Below, in pieces: positions 9,662 to 18,316 of a stretch of 37,918 bases of DNA (position 1 is the first letter of the stretch; each line of letters starts with the position of its first letter). The position numbers were made by a program, and so were the translations under genes. The notes beneath the pieces were generated by a model. It saw only the letters and a list, made by a program, of their open reading frames with translations, was not told where the DNA came from and searched no databases. This DNA comes from Candidatus Saccharimonadota bacterium. Lineage in GTDB: Bacteria; Patescibacteriota; Saccharimonadia; Saccharimonadales; OFTM59. The DNA is taken from NCBI GenBank assembly GCA_029260855.1, contig JAJDCK010000003.1, positions 1 through 37,918 of the forward strand. The letters run 5' to 3'.

Positions 9662-10075
9662 ATGCCAACTATTAATCAGCTAGTGCGCAAATCACGCACC
9701 AAGGTGACAACCAAAACCAAGTCGCCAGCGTTGCAGCGCGTTACAAACAACCTAAAGAACCGTAACTACGAAAAGCCAGCGCCGTTTAAACGCGGTGTTT
9801 GCGTCAAGGTCACGACCAAAACTCCAAAAAAGCCTAACTCAGCGCTTCGCAAGGTCGCGCGTGTGCGACTTCAGAATGGTCATGAAGTGTGGGCCTACAT
9901 TGGTGGCGAGGGTCATAACCTTCAGGAGCATGCAGTTGTATTGGTGCGTGGTGGCCGTGTGCCTGATCTTCCCGGTGTGCGCTATCATATTGTTCGTGGC
10001 TCACTAGACCTTCAAGGCGTCCAGGGTCGCAAGCAAAGCCGAAGCTTATACGGCGCCAAGAAAGAGAGCAAATAA
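9662..10075 (+). CDS. rpsL: 30S ribosomal protein uS12
   Basis: A 137-residue uS12, the decoding-centre protein of the small subunit. It has the conserved [10 protein letters not shown] loop and GGRV-x-DLPGVRYH loop, the two regions where streptomycin-resistance changes occur. The residue equivalent to E. coli Lys87 is Pro101 (VPDLPG), while the Asp modified by RimO in E. coli is kept. The start at 9662 follows AAGGAGA with good spacing. It heads a str-type operon with rpsG and fusA, two bases before rpsG. Confidence 0.97.
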   Translation: MPTINQLVRKSRTKVTTKTKSPALQRVTNNLKNRNYEKPAPFKRGVCVKVTTKTPKKPNSALRKVARVRLQNGHEVWAYIGGEGHNLQEHAVVLVRGGRVPDLPGVRYHIVRGSLDLQGVQGRKQSRSLYGAKKESK

Positions 10076-10077
10076 TC

Positions 10078-10557
10078 ATGCCTAGGAAAGTTACAGCTTC
10101 GCTAGTCAGAGAGATTCCTGCTGATCGTATCTACAATAGTGTTATGGTGCAGCGATTAATCAACCGCGTTATGCTAGATGGTAAGAAGCAAATTGCCGAG
10201 AGACTAGTATATAACGGTATGCAAAAGGCCGCCAACAAACTAAAAGTGCAGAACCCGTTGGAGGTTTTTGATATAGCTATTAGTCACATCAGACCAGCTA
10301 TGGAAACGCGTTCACGACGCGTTGGTGGTGCTAACTATCAAATTCCGTTTGAAGTAAAGGGCCAGCGCCAAAATCACCTGACTATGATGTGGTTTGTTGC
10401 AGCTGCTCGCTCACGCAAAGGCATGAGTATGGAAGACCGTATCGCTTTAGAACTTATTGATGCCTACAACAGCGCCGGTACAGCAGTGAAGAAAAAAGAA
10501 GATACCCATAAGATGGCAGAAGCTAACCGGGCCTTTGCCCACTTCGCAAGGTTCTAA
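10078..10557 (+). CDS. rpsG: 30S ribosomal protein uS7
   Basis: A 159-residue uS7, the primary 16S rRNA-binding protein that organises the 30S head and contacts the E site. Family stretches include MPRKVTAS at the start, ALELIDAYN near the C-terminus and an AFAHFARF ending. Length is normal. It starts two bases after the rpsL stop, so it is probably translationally coupled; its own SD is poor. In other bacteria uS7 can autoregulate the str operon through the rpsL-rpsG junction, but two bases leave no room for that structure here. Confidence 0.97.
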   Translation: MPRKVTASLVREIPADRIYNSVMVQRLINRVMLDGKKQIAERLVYNGMQKAANKLKVQNPLEVFDIAISHIRPAMETRSRRVGGANYQIPFEVKGQRQNHLTMMWFVAAARSRKGMSMEDRIALELIDAYNSAGTAVKKKEDTHKMAEANRAFAHFARF

Positions 10558-10560
10558 TTT

Positions 10561-10710
10561 ATGCCTTCCGATCAAATTGAAAATCTTCCTGACCCATGCA
10601 AAACAGGCTGCACGATAGCGAACTTACCCGGTATAGAAGATTATCCTGCATTCAATCGATTATTTACTAAAGAGGACAGCGAACAATGGCAGCTAAGAAA
10701 TATCCGTTAG
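10561..10710 (+). CDS. Possible 49-aa ORF filling the rpsG-fusA gap
   Basis: An ORF too short for the track. It begins with ATG three bases after the rpsG stop, spans the whole 128-base gap and ends 25 bases inside fusA in another frame. The predicted peptide begins [17 protein letters not shown] and matches nothing I recognise. AAGG lies about a dozen bases upstream. A 49-codon open frame can easily arise by chance, so this is weak; coupling to rpsG is the only supporting feature. Confidence 0.2.
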   Translation: MPSDQIENLPDPCKTGCTIANLPGIEDYPAFNRLFTKEDSEQWQLRNIR

Positions 10711-12773
10711 GAAAAATACGTAACATTGGGATTATCGCGCATATTGATGCCGGTAAGACTACCACTACCGAAGGTATTCTGTACCGTACAGGGTTAAAGC
10801 ACAAGATTGGCGCAGTGCACGAAGGCGGAACCACTACAGACTGGATGGCTCAGGAGCGCGAGCGTGGTATTACGATTGTTTCTGCTGCTGTTACTTGCTA
10901 CTGGAAAGATCACCAGATAAACATTATCGACACACCCGGTCACATTGACTTCACGGTTGAAGTAGAACGATCCCTGCGCGTGCTAGACGGGGCTGTGGTC
11001 GTATTTGACGGTAAGATGGGCGTTGAATCTCAGTCTGAAACCGTATGGCGCCAAGCTCAAAAATACGGTGTGCCCCGAGTCTGTTTTATTAACAAAATTA
11101 ATCAGACCGGCGGCGACTTCTACAAGTCTCTTGAATCAATCCACAATCGCTTGTCGAAACGTGCCTTTCCGATCCATTTGCCAATCGGCTTTGAGCAAGC
11201 AATCAATGGCGTGGTAGACCTTGTCTCTATGAAGGCCTACACCTATAAAGAATTTACTGATCATGAACTAATTGAAGGCGAAATACCATCTGACATGATT
11301 GATCAAGTAAAGAAATACCGCTCACTGTTGATTGAAAATGCAGTTGCCGAAGATGAAGCAATGCTAGAGAAGTACTTTGAAGTTGGTGAAGACGGTCTGT
11401 CAGAGGACGACATCAAACAAGCTATTCGTGCAGCTGTGCTGTCTGGCAATTTCTACGCCGTAACTGGTGGTGATGGGCGCGGGGTTATTGTAGAAAAAGT
11501 ACTGGACATGGTTACTGATTTTCTTCCAAGCCCTGTTGAGCGTGGCTCTACGTGGGGAACGCATCCCAAGACTGGTGACGAGCTTGAGCGCAAGCCTAGT
11601 GTCACAGAGCCGTTTGCGGGCTTAGCCTTCAAAATTGCAACCGATCCGTTCGTTGGTAAGCTTGCTTATTTTCGTGTTTATTCGGGCAAGGTGACCGCAG
11701 GCTCGTACATTCTAAACAGTTCAACTGGCGAAAAAGAGCGTGTCGGCCGCATAGTCCGTATGCAAGCTGATAAGCGCGAAGATGTCGCTGAGGTCGAGGC
11801 AGGCGATATTGCTGCTATTGTCGGACTGAAGGGTACTACAACCGGTCATACATTGTCGGAAGCTACGAACCCTATAGTTCTAGAAAGTATTACTTTTCCT
11901 GAGCCTCCAGTATCTATTGCTATTGAGCCTAAGACAAAAGCCGACCAAGAAAAGATGGGTATTGCCATGCAGCGTTTGGCTGAAGAAGACCCGACCTTCA
12001 GGATTAAGGTTGACGACGAAACTGGCCAGACAATCATATCTGGTATGGGTGAACTACACCTTGAGATTATTGTTGACCGAATGAAACGTGAGTTTAATGT
12101 AGAGGCCAACGTTGGTGCCCCGCAAGTTGCGTATCGTGAAACCATCCGTAAAGATGGCGTAGAAGCTCAGGGCAAGTTTATCCGTCAATCAGGCGGTCGG
12201 GGTCAGTATGGCGATGTATGGATTCGTCTCAGCCAAAACGAACAAGGAAAAGGCTTCGAGTTCATTAATAGTATCAAAGGCGGCGTTGTCCCCAGCGAAT
12301 ATATCAAGCCGGTAGAAGAAGGAATTAAGGAAGCCATGAACAATGGAGTTGTTGCAGGTTATCCGGTCGTTGATGTTAAGGCTGAGATCTATGATGGTAG
12401 CTATCACGATGTTGACTCTAATGAGATGGCCTTTAAAATGGCGGGCTCACTAGGCTTTAAAGAAGCAATGAAAAAGGCAAAGCCGGTTCTGCTAGAACCA
12501 GTCATGAAAGTGGTTGTCGTAACTCCAGAAAGTTTCATGGGTGATGTGATCGGAGATCTGAACTCTAAGCGCGGCCGTGTTGAGTCAATGGAAGACCTTC
12601 AGGCGGGGATTAAAGAGATTACTGCTTACGTACCTTTAGGTGAAATGTTTGGCTATACGACAAATCTACGGAGCAACACACAAGGCCGTGCGAGCTCAAG
12701 CATGGAGCTTGCTCATTACGCTGATGTCCCGTCTCATGTTGCCGAAGCAATCCAAGCAAAAACATCAAAATAA
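10686..12773 (+). CDS. fusA: Elongation factor G with altered guanine-recognition motifs
   Basis: A 695-residue translocase GTPase with all EF-G domains. G1 (AHIDAGKTT), switch I (ERGITI) and G3 (DTPGH) are canonical. G4 is NKIN at residues 136-139 where NKMD is expected, so the guanine-specifying Asp is Asn139. The G5 segment reads TGGDGRG (Gly261-Gly262-Asp263) where GSA is expected. Domains II-V look normal ([10 protein letters not shown], then the C-terminal [12 protein letters not shown]). It starts with ATG 10686 behind AGAGGA. It is the only EF-G in the window and ordinary elsewhere, so a translation role is likely. Nucleotide specificity deserves a test. Confidence 0.95.
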   Translation: MAAKKYPLGKIRNIGIIAHIDAGKTTTTEGILYRTGLKHKIGAVHEGGTTTDWMAQERERGITIVSAAVTCYWKDHQINIIDTPGHIDFTVEVERSLRVLDGAVVVFDGKMGVESQSETVWRQAQKYGVPRVCFINKINQTGGDFYKSLESIHNRLSKRAFPIHLPIGFEQAINGVVDLVSMKAYTYKEFTDHELIEGEIPSDMIDQVKKYRSLLIENAVAEDEAMLEKYFEVGEDGLSEDDIKQAIRAAVLSGNFYAVTGGDGRGVIVEKVLDMVTDFLPSPVERGSTWGTHPKTGDELERKPSVTEPFAGLAFKIATDPFVGKLAYFRVYSGKVTAGSYILNSSTGEKERVGRIVRMQADKREDVAEVEAGDIAAIVGLKGTTTGHTLSEATNPIVLESITFPEPPVSIAIEPKTKADQEKMGIAMQRLAEEDPTFRIKVDDETGQTIISGMGELHLEIIVDRMKREFNVEANVGAPQVAYRETIRKDGVEAQGKFIRQSGGRGQYGDVWIRLSQNEQGKGFEFINSIKGGVVPSEYIKPVEEGIKEAMNNGVVAGYPVVDVKAEIYDGSYHDVDSNEMAFKMAGSLGFKEAMKKAKPVLLEPVMKVVVVTPESFMGDVIGDLNSKRGRVESMEDLQAGIKEITAYVPLGEMFGYTTNLRSNTQGRASSSMELAHYADVPSHVAEAIQAKTSK

Positions 12774-12790
12774 CTTCTCTCAGCTTTATC

Positions 12791-12818
12791 TTAACTTAAC
12801 GGTGTGCAATAATATACT
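12791..12818 (+). promoter_or_regulatory. Candidate promoter of the GT4-GH13 pair
   Basis: TTAACT (12791-12796), a 16-bp spacer and TATACT (12813-12818). Transcription would start near 12825, just before the GGGGAG ribosome site at 12827-12832. It suggests the two carbohydrate genes are an independent unit within the str cluster. Confidence 0.55.
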
Positions 12819-12837
12819 TGCGTAGCGGGGAGTTTTG

Positions 12838-13938
12838 ATGAAAATTGCAGCAATGGTTAGGGGGTATATTCCAGCTCCCCGACCTCCAGATATGGTTTAT
12901 GCACCTATCGATTTAGCGGTTAGTATAACAGAGGGCTTAGCGAAGCTTGGTCATGACGTTACTTATTATGGCCCCAAGGGAACAAATCTTAATATTCCTA
13001 CCGAAAACTGCGGGTTAAGGCCGCTCGCCTCTAACAACAAGTCTTTTCAGGATATTCTGCACAACACGGATATGCTGATGCACTATGTTCCGATGCTGTG
13101 GGATTTGAAGCTTGCTCGTGCCATGTTTGAGGGTGCTGAGTCTGGTAAATATGATTTATTGTATTTTCATCATCCTGAAGTTGCATATCCCTTCGCCGTA
13201 AAGTATCCGAGCGTTCCTGTCGTTTACACCGTCCACGACCCACTCTATGACTGGTACAAAGAATCACTGGAACTCTACAAAACACCTAACCAATACAGGA
13301 TATCAATATCTAACAACCAACGAAAAGGCGGGGAGAACATAGAGTTTATCGACACCGTCTATAATGGGATTGATACTGACCTGTTTCCTTACACCGAAAA
13401 AGTAGGCGACTATTTGTTGTTTGCGGGCCGAATCGTGCCCGAAAAGGGCGTCAAAGAAGCTGTTGAAATTGCACGGAGATCGGGCGAGAAGCTTATAATA
13501 GCTGGACCTGTATTTCCGAACAGTCAGAGATACTTCAACAAATTTGTAAAGCCTTTCCTTAACGATAAAATTAAATATGTTGGCTACATAGAACGAGACA
13601 AATTAGCTGATTACTACAAAAATGCGAAAGCGCTGTTGTTCCCACTCCAATGGGAGGAGCCTTTTGGCTTGACATTGATTGAGGCTATGGCCTGTGGAAC
13701 CCCGGTTGTTGCGTTAAAACGTGGTTCAATCCCAGAGGTGGTTGAACACGGAAAGACTGGTTTTGTGGTTGATTCGGTCAATGAAATGGTGTTGGCTTTG
13801 CAAGACATAAAAAAAATTAGACGAGCAGACTGCAGGGCGCGTGTCTGTAAGAACTTCACCATTGATACAATGGTTAAAGGCTACGAAGAGGCATTTAAGA
13901 AGGTTTTGAAGCAATCAAAGAAAAAAGAGGCTGTCTAG
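12838..13938 (+). CDS. Glycosyltransferase, GT4 type (GT-B fold)
   Basis: A 366-residue retaining GT-B glycosyltransferase. The N-terminal domain opens with a Rossmann-type strand (MKIAAMVRGY) and a GT4-like segment ending in GHDVTYYGP. The C-terminal nucleotide-sugar half has a FAGRIVPEKG motif and the GT4 EX7E signature in EEPFGLTLIEAMACGTPVV. ATG 12838 is preferred over TTG 12835 because GGGGAG sits five bases upstream. No signal peptide or membrane segment is seen, so it is cytosolic. Paired with the GH13 gene just downstream, a role in glucan or disaccharide metabolism is plausible; donor and acceptor cannot be read from the sequence. Confidence 0.85.
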   Translation: MKIAAMVRGYIPAPRPPDMVYAPIDLAVSITEGLAKLGHDVTYYGPKGTNLNIPTENCGLRPLASNNKSFQDILHNTDMLMHYVPMLWDLKLARAMFEGAESGKYDLLYFHHPEVAYPFAVKYPSVPVVYTVHDPLYDWYKESLELYKTPNQYRISISNNQRKGGENIEFIDTVYNGIDTDLFPYTEKVGDYLLFAGRIVPEKGVKEAVEIARRSGEKLIIAGPVFPNSQRYFNKFVKPFLNDKIKYVGYIERDKLADYYKNAKALLFPLQWEEPFGLTLIEAMACGTPVVALKRGSIPEVVEHGKTGFVVDSVNEMVLALQDIKKIRRADCRARVCKNFTIDTMVKGYEEAFKKVLKQSKKKEAV

Positions 13939-13946
13939 AATTGCCT

Positions 13947-15545
13947 ATGGCAAACAAAAATTCCTGGTTTTCGGGCTCAGTAATATACCAAATTTATCCA
14001 CGCAGTTTTTATGACACAAACAATGATGGTGTTGGTGACTTACGGGGAATTACCCAAAAACTTGATTACCTGGCTGGCTCAGACGGCTCACTTGGCGTAG
14101 ATGCGATTTGGCTTTCACCATTTTATGAATCGCCAATGGTTGATTTTGGCTATGATGTAGCTGATCATTGCGCTATAGATCCTGTCTTTGGCACAATGGC
14201 GGACTTTAGCGAGCTCATAGAAAAAGCGCATGAACGTGGTATCAGAGTAATTCTTGATTTCATACCTAACCATGTATCTGACCAACATGAATGGTTTCGT
14301 GAAGCCCGTACATCAAAATCAAGTCCAAAACGTGACTGGTTCGTCTGGCGTGACCCAAAAAACGACGGTACCCCACCATCAAACTGGCTTAGTGTATTTG
14401 GTGGATCAGCGTGGGAGTTCGACGCAACATCTAAACAGTACTATTTGCACACATTTCTCAAACAACAGCCAGATCTTAACTGGGATAATCCTAAAGTTCG
14501 TGGGGCAATGCAGGATATTATGAAGTTTTGGCTTGATAAGGGAGCGGATGGCTTTCGCGTTGATAGTGTCTGTTGGTTGTCAAAGAACGCGGAACTTCAA
14601 GATGACCCTACAAACCACGATTTTGACCCAAGAACAAATAGTTCGTACGACTCGCTAGATCACATTTATAGCCGTGACGGCACAAAACTTTATCCATACT
14701 TATCAGAACTTGCTTCAGTTTTAGATAAGTACGAAGACAGAGTCATTGTCGTAGAAGCCAACCCGAATTTGAACAAAGATAAGGGATATTATTTGAGTTT
14801 TTACAATAACGTAAGGCCACACGTAATGGCGCCTTTTAATTTCGCAGTCCTAAACATGCCGTGGGACGCAAAGTCTGTCAAACATTATATTGATGCTTTT
14901 CAGAAGGGCCTTAGTTCTGATAACAACCCGATTTATGTCTTGAGCAACCATGACAAGCCGCGTATTGTCACTAGGCTAGGAGGCAACGCTGCACGTACTG
15001 CAGCTGTACTACTTTTGACGTTGCCGGGATCACCCTTTGTGTATTATGGAGATGAGATTGGCATGGAGAACGGTGTCGTTATTGGTAGCAGTGCGCTGGA
15101 CCCAATCAGTGGCAGAGAAACATACACCGAAGCAGGTAGGGATCCAGAGCGAACACCCATGCAATGGTCGGACAGTGCCAATGCTGGATTTTCATCTGTC
15201 GCGCCATGGCTGCCAATCGGAAAGAAGTATTTGCAGGATAATGTTCTATCCGAAGAAGATGACGAAAGCTCTATGCTCAGTCTCTATAAACGATTGATCT
15301 CTTTAAGGCGCGGTTGTGAAGCAATTCATCATGGAAGATACGTACCGTTTGATGTCCCGGAAAAAGACATTTTTGGATTTAAAAGAATTGTTAACGATGA
15401 AACCATCGTTGTTCTACTAAACTTTGTGGCAGAAAGTAGAAATGTCAGGATAGACGGGGATATTCTACTCTCTACATGTTCTAATACATCGGCAGGGGTA
15501 TTAGCCCCGAATGAAGCTCAAATTATTAAACTACGTGAAATGTGA
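13947..15545 (+). CDS. GH13 alpha-glucosidase-like enzyme
   Basis: A 532-residue glycoside hydrolase family 13 protein of the oligo-1,6-glucosidase/alpha-glucosidase type. It opens with SVIYQIYPRSFYDTNNDGVG and carries FIPNHVSDQH, nucleophile Asp206 in GFRVDSV, acid/base Glu270 in VVEAN and transition-state Asp336 in SNHD. A C-terminal beta domain follows. No signal peptide, so probably intracellular. The start is uncertain: TTG 13941 lies ten bases after AGAGG, while ATG 13947 gives the family-like N-terminus. It starts within ten bases of the glycosyltransferase stop, so the pair is likely one operon. Transglycosylation, as in trehalose or sucrose synthases, cannot be excluded. Confidence 0.88.
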   Translation: MANKNSWFSGSVIYQIYPRSFYDTNNDGVGDLRGITQKLDYLAGSDGSLGVDAIWLSPFYESPMVDFGYDVADHCAIDPVFGTMADFSELIEKAHERGIRVILDFIPNHVSDQHEWFREARTSKSSPKRDWFVWRDPKNDGTPPSNWLSVFGGSAWEFDATSKQYYLHTFLKQQPDLNWDNPKVRGAMQDIMKFWLDKGADGFRVDSVCWLSKNAELQDDPTNHDFDPRTNSSYDSLDHIYSRDGTKLYPYLSELASVLDKYEDRVIVVEANPNLNKDKGYYLSFYNNVRPHVMAPFNFAVLNMPWDAKSVKHYIDAFQKGLSSDNNPIYVLSNHDKPRIVTRLGGNAARTAAVLLLTLPGSPFVYYGDEIGMENGVVIGSSALDPISGRETYTEAGRDPERTPMQWSDSANAGFSSVAPWLPIGKKYLQDNVLSEEDDESSMLSLYKRLISLRRGCEAIHHGRYVPFDVPEKDIFGFKRIVNDETIVVLLNFVAESRNVRIDGDILLSTCSNTSAGVLAPNEAQIIKLREM

Positions 15546-15594
15546 TTGTTGTTACGCAGCACATCGAATGCCTAGTAGACTCAACACTTTTCCC

Positions 15595-15623
15595 TTTACA
15601 AACATCTTGGTTTCAGATAATAT
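15595..15623 (+). promoter_or_regulatory. tuf promoter
   Basis: TTTACA (15595-15600), a 17-bp spacer and TAATAT (15618-15623), giving a leader of about 65 nt before tuf. It lies in the 150-base gap after the GH13 gene, so tuf is transcribed independently of fusA. I see no clear terminator after the GH13 gene. Confidence 0.6.
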
Positions 15624-15695
15624 TCTCTGGTAACTTGTGTGGGTAGTGTATTGCCTGTGCAAAATAATTAAGTAATCAGAGGAGAAAACGCAGCA

Positions 15696-16877
15696 ATGGC
15701 GAATTTTGACAGAAGTAAACCCCACGTAAACGTCGGCACTATGGGTCATGTGGACCACGGTAAAACCACGTTGACCGCAGCTATCACACATGTTTTATCT
15801 AAGAAGTTGCCAAGCGATGTTAATAAACCCGTCAAGTACGACGAAATTGACAAAGCCCCAGAAGAAAAAGCTCGTGGTATTACGATTGCTACTTCTCATC
15901 AAGAGTATGAATCTGAAAAGCGCCACTATGCTCACGTTGACATGCCGGGTCATGCTGACTACGTCAAAAACATGATCACAGGTGCTGCACAGATTGACGG
16001 TGCTATTTTAGTAGTTTCCGCAGCTGATGGCCCCATGCCTCAGACTCGCGAGCACGTGCTACTAGCTCGCCAGGTTGGCGTGCCTTCTATCTTGGTCTTT
16101 ATGAACAAGATGGACCTTGCAGATCCAGAATTAGTTGAACTGGTTGAGATGGATATTCGTGAACTTCTTGGCAAGTACGAATTTGACGAAAACGCTCCGA
16201 TCATCAAGGGTTCTGCTGCTAAGGCACTTGAGGGCGATGCGGCCAACGAGGATTCAATAATGGAACTTGTAAAGGCTATGGACGATTATATCCCAGAACC
16301 AAAGCGTGATCTTGACAAGACTTTCCTTATGTCAATTGAGGACGTATTCTCTATCAAGGGTCGCGGCACTGTTGCGACAGGCCGTGTTGACCAGGGGATC
16401 ATAAAAGTTAACGAAGAGGTCGAGATTGTCGGTCTCCGAGATACAAAGAAATCTGTAGTTACTGGCGTTGAAATGTTCAAGAAGAACCTTGATCAAGGTC
16501 AGGCGGGTGACAATGTTGGTATTTTGCTACGAGGTATTGAACGCGAAGACATTGAACGCGGTCAAGTACTTGCAAAACCTGGCACAATTACACCACACAC
16601 CGAATTTGACGCAGAAGTCTACATCTTAACAAAAGAAGAAGGTGGTCGTCACACCCCGTTCTTTAAGGGTTACAAGCCTCAGTTTTACTTCCGTACTACT
16701 GATGTGACTGGTGAAGTTGAGTTACCTGCTGACAAGGAGATGGTCATGCCGGGTGACACAATTACCTTTAAGGTTAAGTTGCTGGCGCCTATCGCCATGG
16801 ACCAGGGTCTTCGCTTCGCTATTCGCGAAGGTGGACGAACTGTTGGCGCTGGTGTTGTGACTAAAATCTCTAAATAG
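15696..16877 (+). CDS. tuf: Elongation factor Tu
   Basis: A 393-residue EF-Tu delivering aminoacyl-tRNA to the ribosome. The G motifs are canonical: [18 protein letters not shown] and GSA. The near-universal DCPGH of switch II is DMPGH (Met83), and I find no cysteine anywhere in the protein. Domains II and III are complete, ending [16 protein letters not shown] 15696 follows AGAGGAG. It has its own promoter and a strong terminator, so it is a single-gene transcription unit placed between the GH13 gene and rpsJ. Its normal G4 and G5 contrast with those of the neighbouring EF-G. Confidence 0.97.
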   Translation: MANFDRSKPHVNVGTMGHVDHGKTTLTAAITHVLSKKLPSDVNKPVKYDEIDKAPEEKARGITIATSHQEYESEKRHYAHVDMPGHADYVKNMITGAAQIDGAILVVSAADGPMPQTREHVLLARQVGVPSILVFMNKMDLADPELVELVEMDIRELLGKYEFDENAPIIKGSAAKALEGDAANEDSIMELVKAMDDYIPEPKRDLDKTFLMSIEDVFSIKGRGTVATGRVDQGIIKVNEEVEIVGLRDTKKSVVTGVEMFKKNLDQGQAGDNVGILLRGIEREDIERGQVLAKPGTITPHTEFDAEVYILTKEEGGRHTPFFKGYKPQFYFRTTDVTGEVELPADKEMVMPGDTITFKVKLLAPIAMDQGLRFAIREGGRTVGAGVVTKISK

Positions 16878-16895
16878 GCCTCATATAGAGATTGC

Positions 16896-16929
16896 AAGAG
16901 CCCCGGCGATGCGGGGCTCTTTTCTTTTT
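16896..16929 (+). terminator. Rho-independent terminator of tuf
   Basis: A perfect 10-bp stem, AAGAGCCCCG paired with CGGGGCTCTT, a 6-nt loop, and a T-rich tail (TTTCTTTTT). It lies 18 bases after the tuf stop. Confidence 0.93.
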
Positions 16930-17031
16930 ACTAGCAATATTGTACAATCACACTTATCAATTAATCGTTCTGAGAACTCGTTCGGTCACTCATCACTCCG
17001 TAAGAGGTTACAGAACAAGGAGATAGAAGTA

Positions 17032-17382
17032 ATGGCTGATGCCAAAAAACCCACACCCGTAAAAGCAGAGGCTAGCACAAACCAACGTGTTCGTATTCGC
17101 CTAAAAGCTTATGACCACAAAGTAATTGACCAGTCTGCTAAACAGATTGTTGACACAGTGATAAGAAGTGGTGCAACAATTGCAGGGCCGATTCCTCTGC
17201 CAACAAAGAAGACAGTATACACGGTCGTTAAAAGCCCACATGTCTACAAAAAGAGTCGCGAGCAATTTGAAATGCGAGTCCACAAGCGCCTAATTGATGT
17301 CCTGGAGCCGACGCCGAAGACGATTGACGCACTAATGAACCTTTCGCTTCCAGCTGGCTGTGACGCCGAAATCAAGATGTAG
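17032..17382 (+). CDS. rpsJ: 30S ribosomal protein uS10
   Basis: A 116-residue uS10 of the 30S head. The conserved core is clear: [26 protein letters not shown], and the RSP/KSPH-type loop before the [10 protein letters not shown] helix. A 16-residue Lys/Ala-rich N-terminal extension precedes the core. The track start at 16909 lies in the tuf terminator; ATG 17032 follows AAGGAGA and is chosen instead. A likely -10 TACAAT sits at 16943-16948 without a clear -35. uS10 normally heads the S10 operon; here it is cut off from rplC by about 1.2 kb containing a small gene and a convergent gene. Confidence 0.95.
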   Translation: MADAKKPTPVKAEASTNQRVRIRLKAYDHKVIDQSAKQIVDTVIRSGATIAGPIPLPTKKTVYTVVKSPHVYKKSREQFEMRVHKRLIDVLEPTPKTIDALMNLSLPAGCDAEIKM

Positions 17383-17392
17383 GAGATATATT

Positions 17393-17605
17393 ATGGATGA
17401 CGTTAACAGAGAAAATAATAACCCAGACGAGCTCTGTGCTCAAGAACTCGGGTTGGCTGAAAGACTTGGCGCAATGATTGTCAGAGGGCTTGAGAGTCTA
17501 GCAGACACGCAGCTCATAAGGTATGGCGAGCAAGCACGTAGCCGTGCATGGCGAATAGTAAGACTTCAAGAAAAAAATGCTCGATTTCCATATGACCCAA
17601 TGTAG
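17393..17605 (+). CDS. Small hypothetical protein downstream of rpsJ
   Basis: A 70-residue ORF starting at ATG 17393, six bases after AGGAGA, ten bases after the rpsJ stop. The upstream frame in the track overlaps rpsJ and is unlikely. The protein is hydrophilic and probably helical, with one Cys and basic C-terminal helices (QARSRAWRIVRLQEKNARF). It has no membrane segment or motif I recognise. Co-transcription with rpsJ and a good ribosome site make it a likely real gene, perhaps ribosome-associated, but function is unknown. Confidence 0.65.
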   Translation: MDDVNRENNNPDELCAQELGLAERLGAMIVRGLESLADTQLIRYGEQARSRAWRIVRLQEKNARFPYDPM

Positions 17606-17703
17606 CGGCAAGCCTTGTTGTCAGCCGCCGAGAACAGATGATTTACGCGCTAGAAGTCATCGTGCGCAAGCGAGCGAGAACTAAGAGGCTGGTGGTCCTC
17701 GCT
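17606..17703. other. Hairpin-rich convergent intergenic region
   Basis: Between two convergent genes there are three inverted repeats: CGGC 17606-17609 with GCCG 17624-17627; an 8-bp stem GATGATTT 17637-17644 with AAGTCATC 17654-17661 (one G-U pair); and AGCGAG 17673-17678 with CTCGCT 17698-17703. There are no T-runs, so these are not standard intrinsic terminators. They may act as Rho-independent-like barriers, mRNA 3' end stabilisers or a structured RNA. Confidence 0.4.
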
Positions 17704-17713
17704 AGGCTACTTC

Positions 17714-18310
17714 TTAAGTAACCAGAACAAGTACTAGGATGCCGGCTGCGTTGAGCAGGAAGGTCACTATAAGCAGGCTTATCGTCGGGAGATGAGCGAT
17801 ACCAAGCATGCCTATACCAAGCTCGTCGGGCAAAGGTGAAGCGATCGCCAGCATCCCTAGGATAGTTGTGCGATCGCGGTTCTTCTTGCGCTGCAAACTC
17901 CTTAGAAAAGTTTTTAGGCGAAACTTCTTGGCAAGTGGTATGAGTTCGTAGCCGATTTTTTCTTCGAATACCTTTAAAATTATCCAGTCACCTATGACAG
18001 AACCGATCGCCCCATAAAATGCAATAACCAGTGGACTGTGGACCTCCGACATCTCTACTAACATGACAATTGCTGGAGCTGTAGTAAAAAATGACGTAAA
18101 AAGTGATCCTGCTATGATTACGCCTAGCAGACCAAGGCGCTCTATGGAATCAAGGCTCGCCTGAATAATGGCGGTATCCAATGCCAGGACAAAACCAGTA
18201 ATAGCCAGCAGCGCCACAGTCGTGTGCTTATATTCGTATCTTCGCCACCAGCGCGTAACAGATGTATGTCTGAAACGGTATATTCGTTTTTTTGTATTTT
18301 TATTCGGCAT
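17714..18310 (-). CDS. Polytopic membrane protein, possibly DedA/VTT-like
   Basis: A 198-residue minus-strand protein with a basic cytosolic N-terminus and about five hydrophobic segments (near residues 28-46, 58-85, 93-115, 147-165 and 170-198). GAIGSVIGDW and the re-entrant-like ASPLPDELGIGMLG recall DedA/VTT membrane proteins, but the similarity is weak and I hold it loosely. ATG at 18310 is preferred; GTG 18316 is possible. A perfect -10 TATAAT lies on the minus strand at 18326-18321, so the mRNA would have almost no leader. It is the only minus-strand gene in the window and separates rpsJ from rplC. Confidence 0.7.
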   Translation of the reverse strand: MPNKNTKKRIYRFRHTSVTRWWRRYEYKHTTVALLAITGFVLALDTAIIQASLDSIERLGLLGVIIAGSLFTSFFTTAPAIVMLVEMSEVHSPLVIAFYGAIGSVIGDWIILKVFEEKIGYELIPLAKKFRLKTFLRSLQRKKNRDRTTILGMLAIASPLPDELGIGMLGIAHLPTISLLIVTFLLNAAGILVLVLVT

Positions 18311-18316
18311 TACCAC

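Noticed and set aside
16909-17031. Track's N-terminal extension of rpsJ (start at 16909)
   Set aside because: It begins inside the tuf terminator stem and lacks a ribosome site; ATG 17032 has AAGGAGA and gives the family core.
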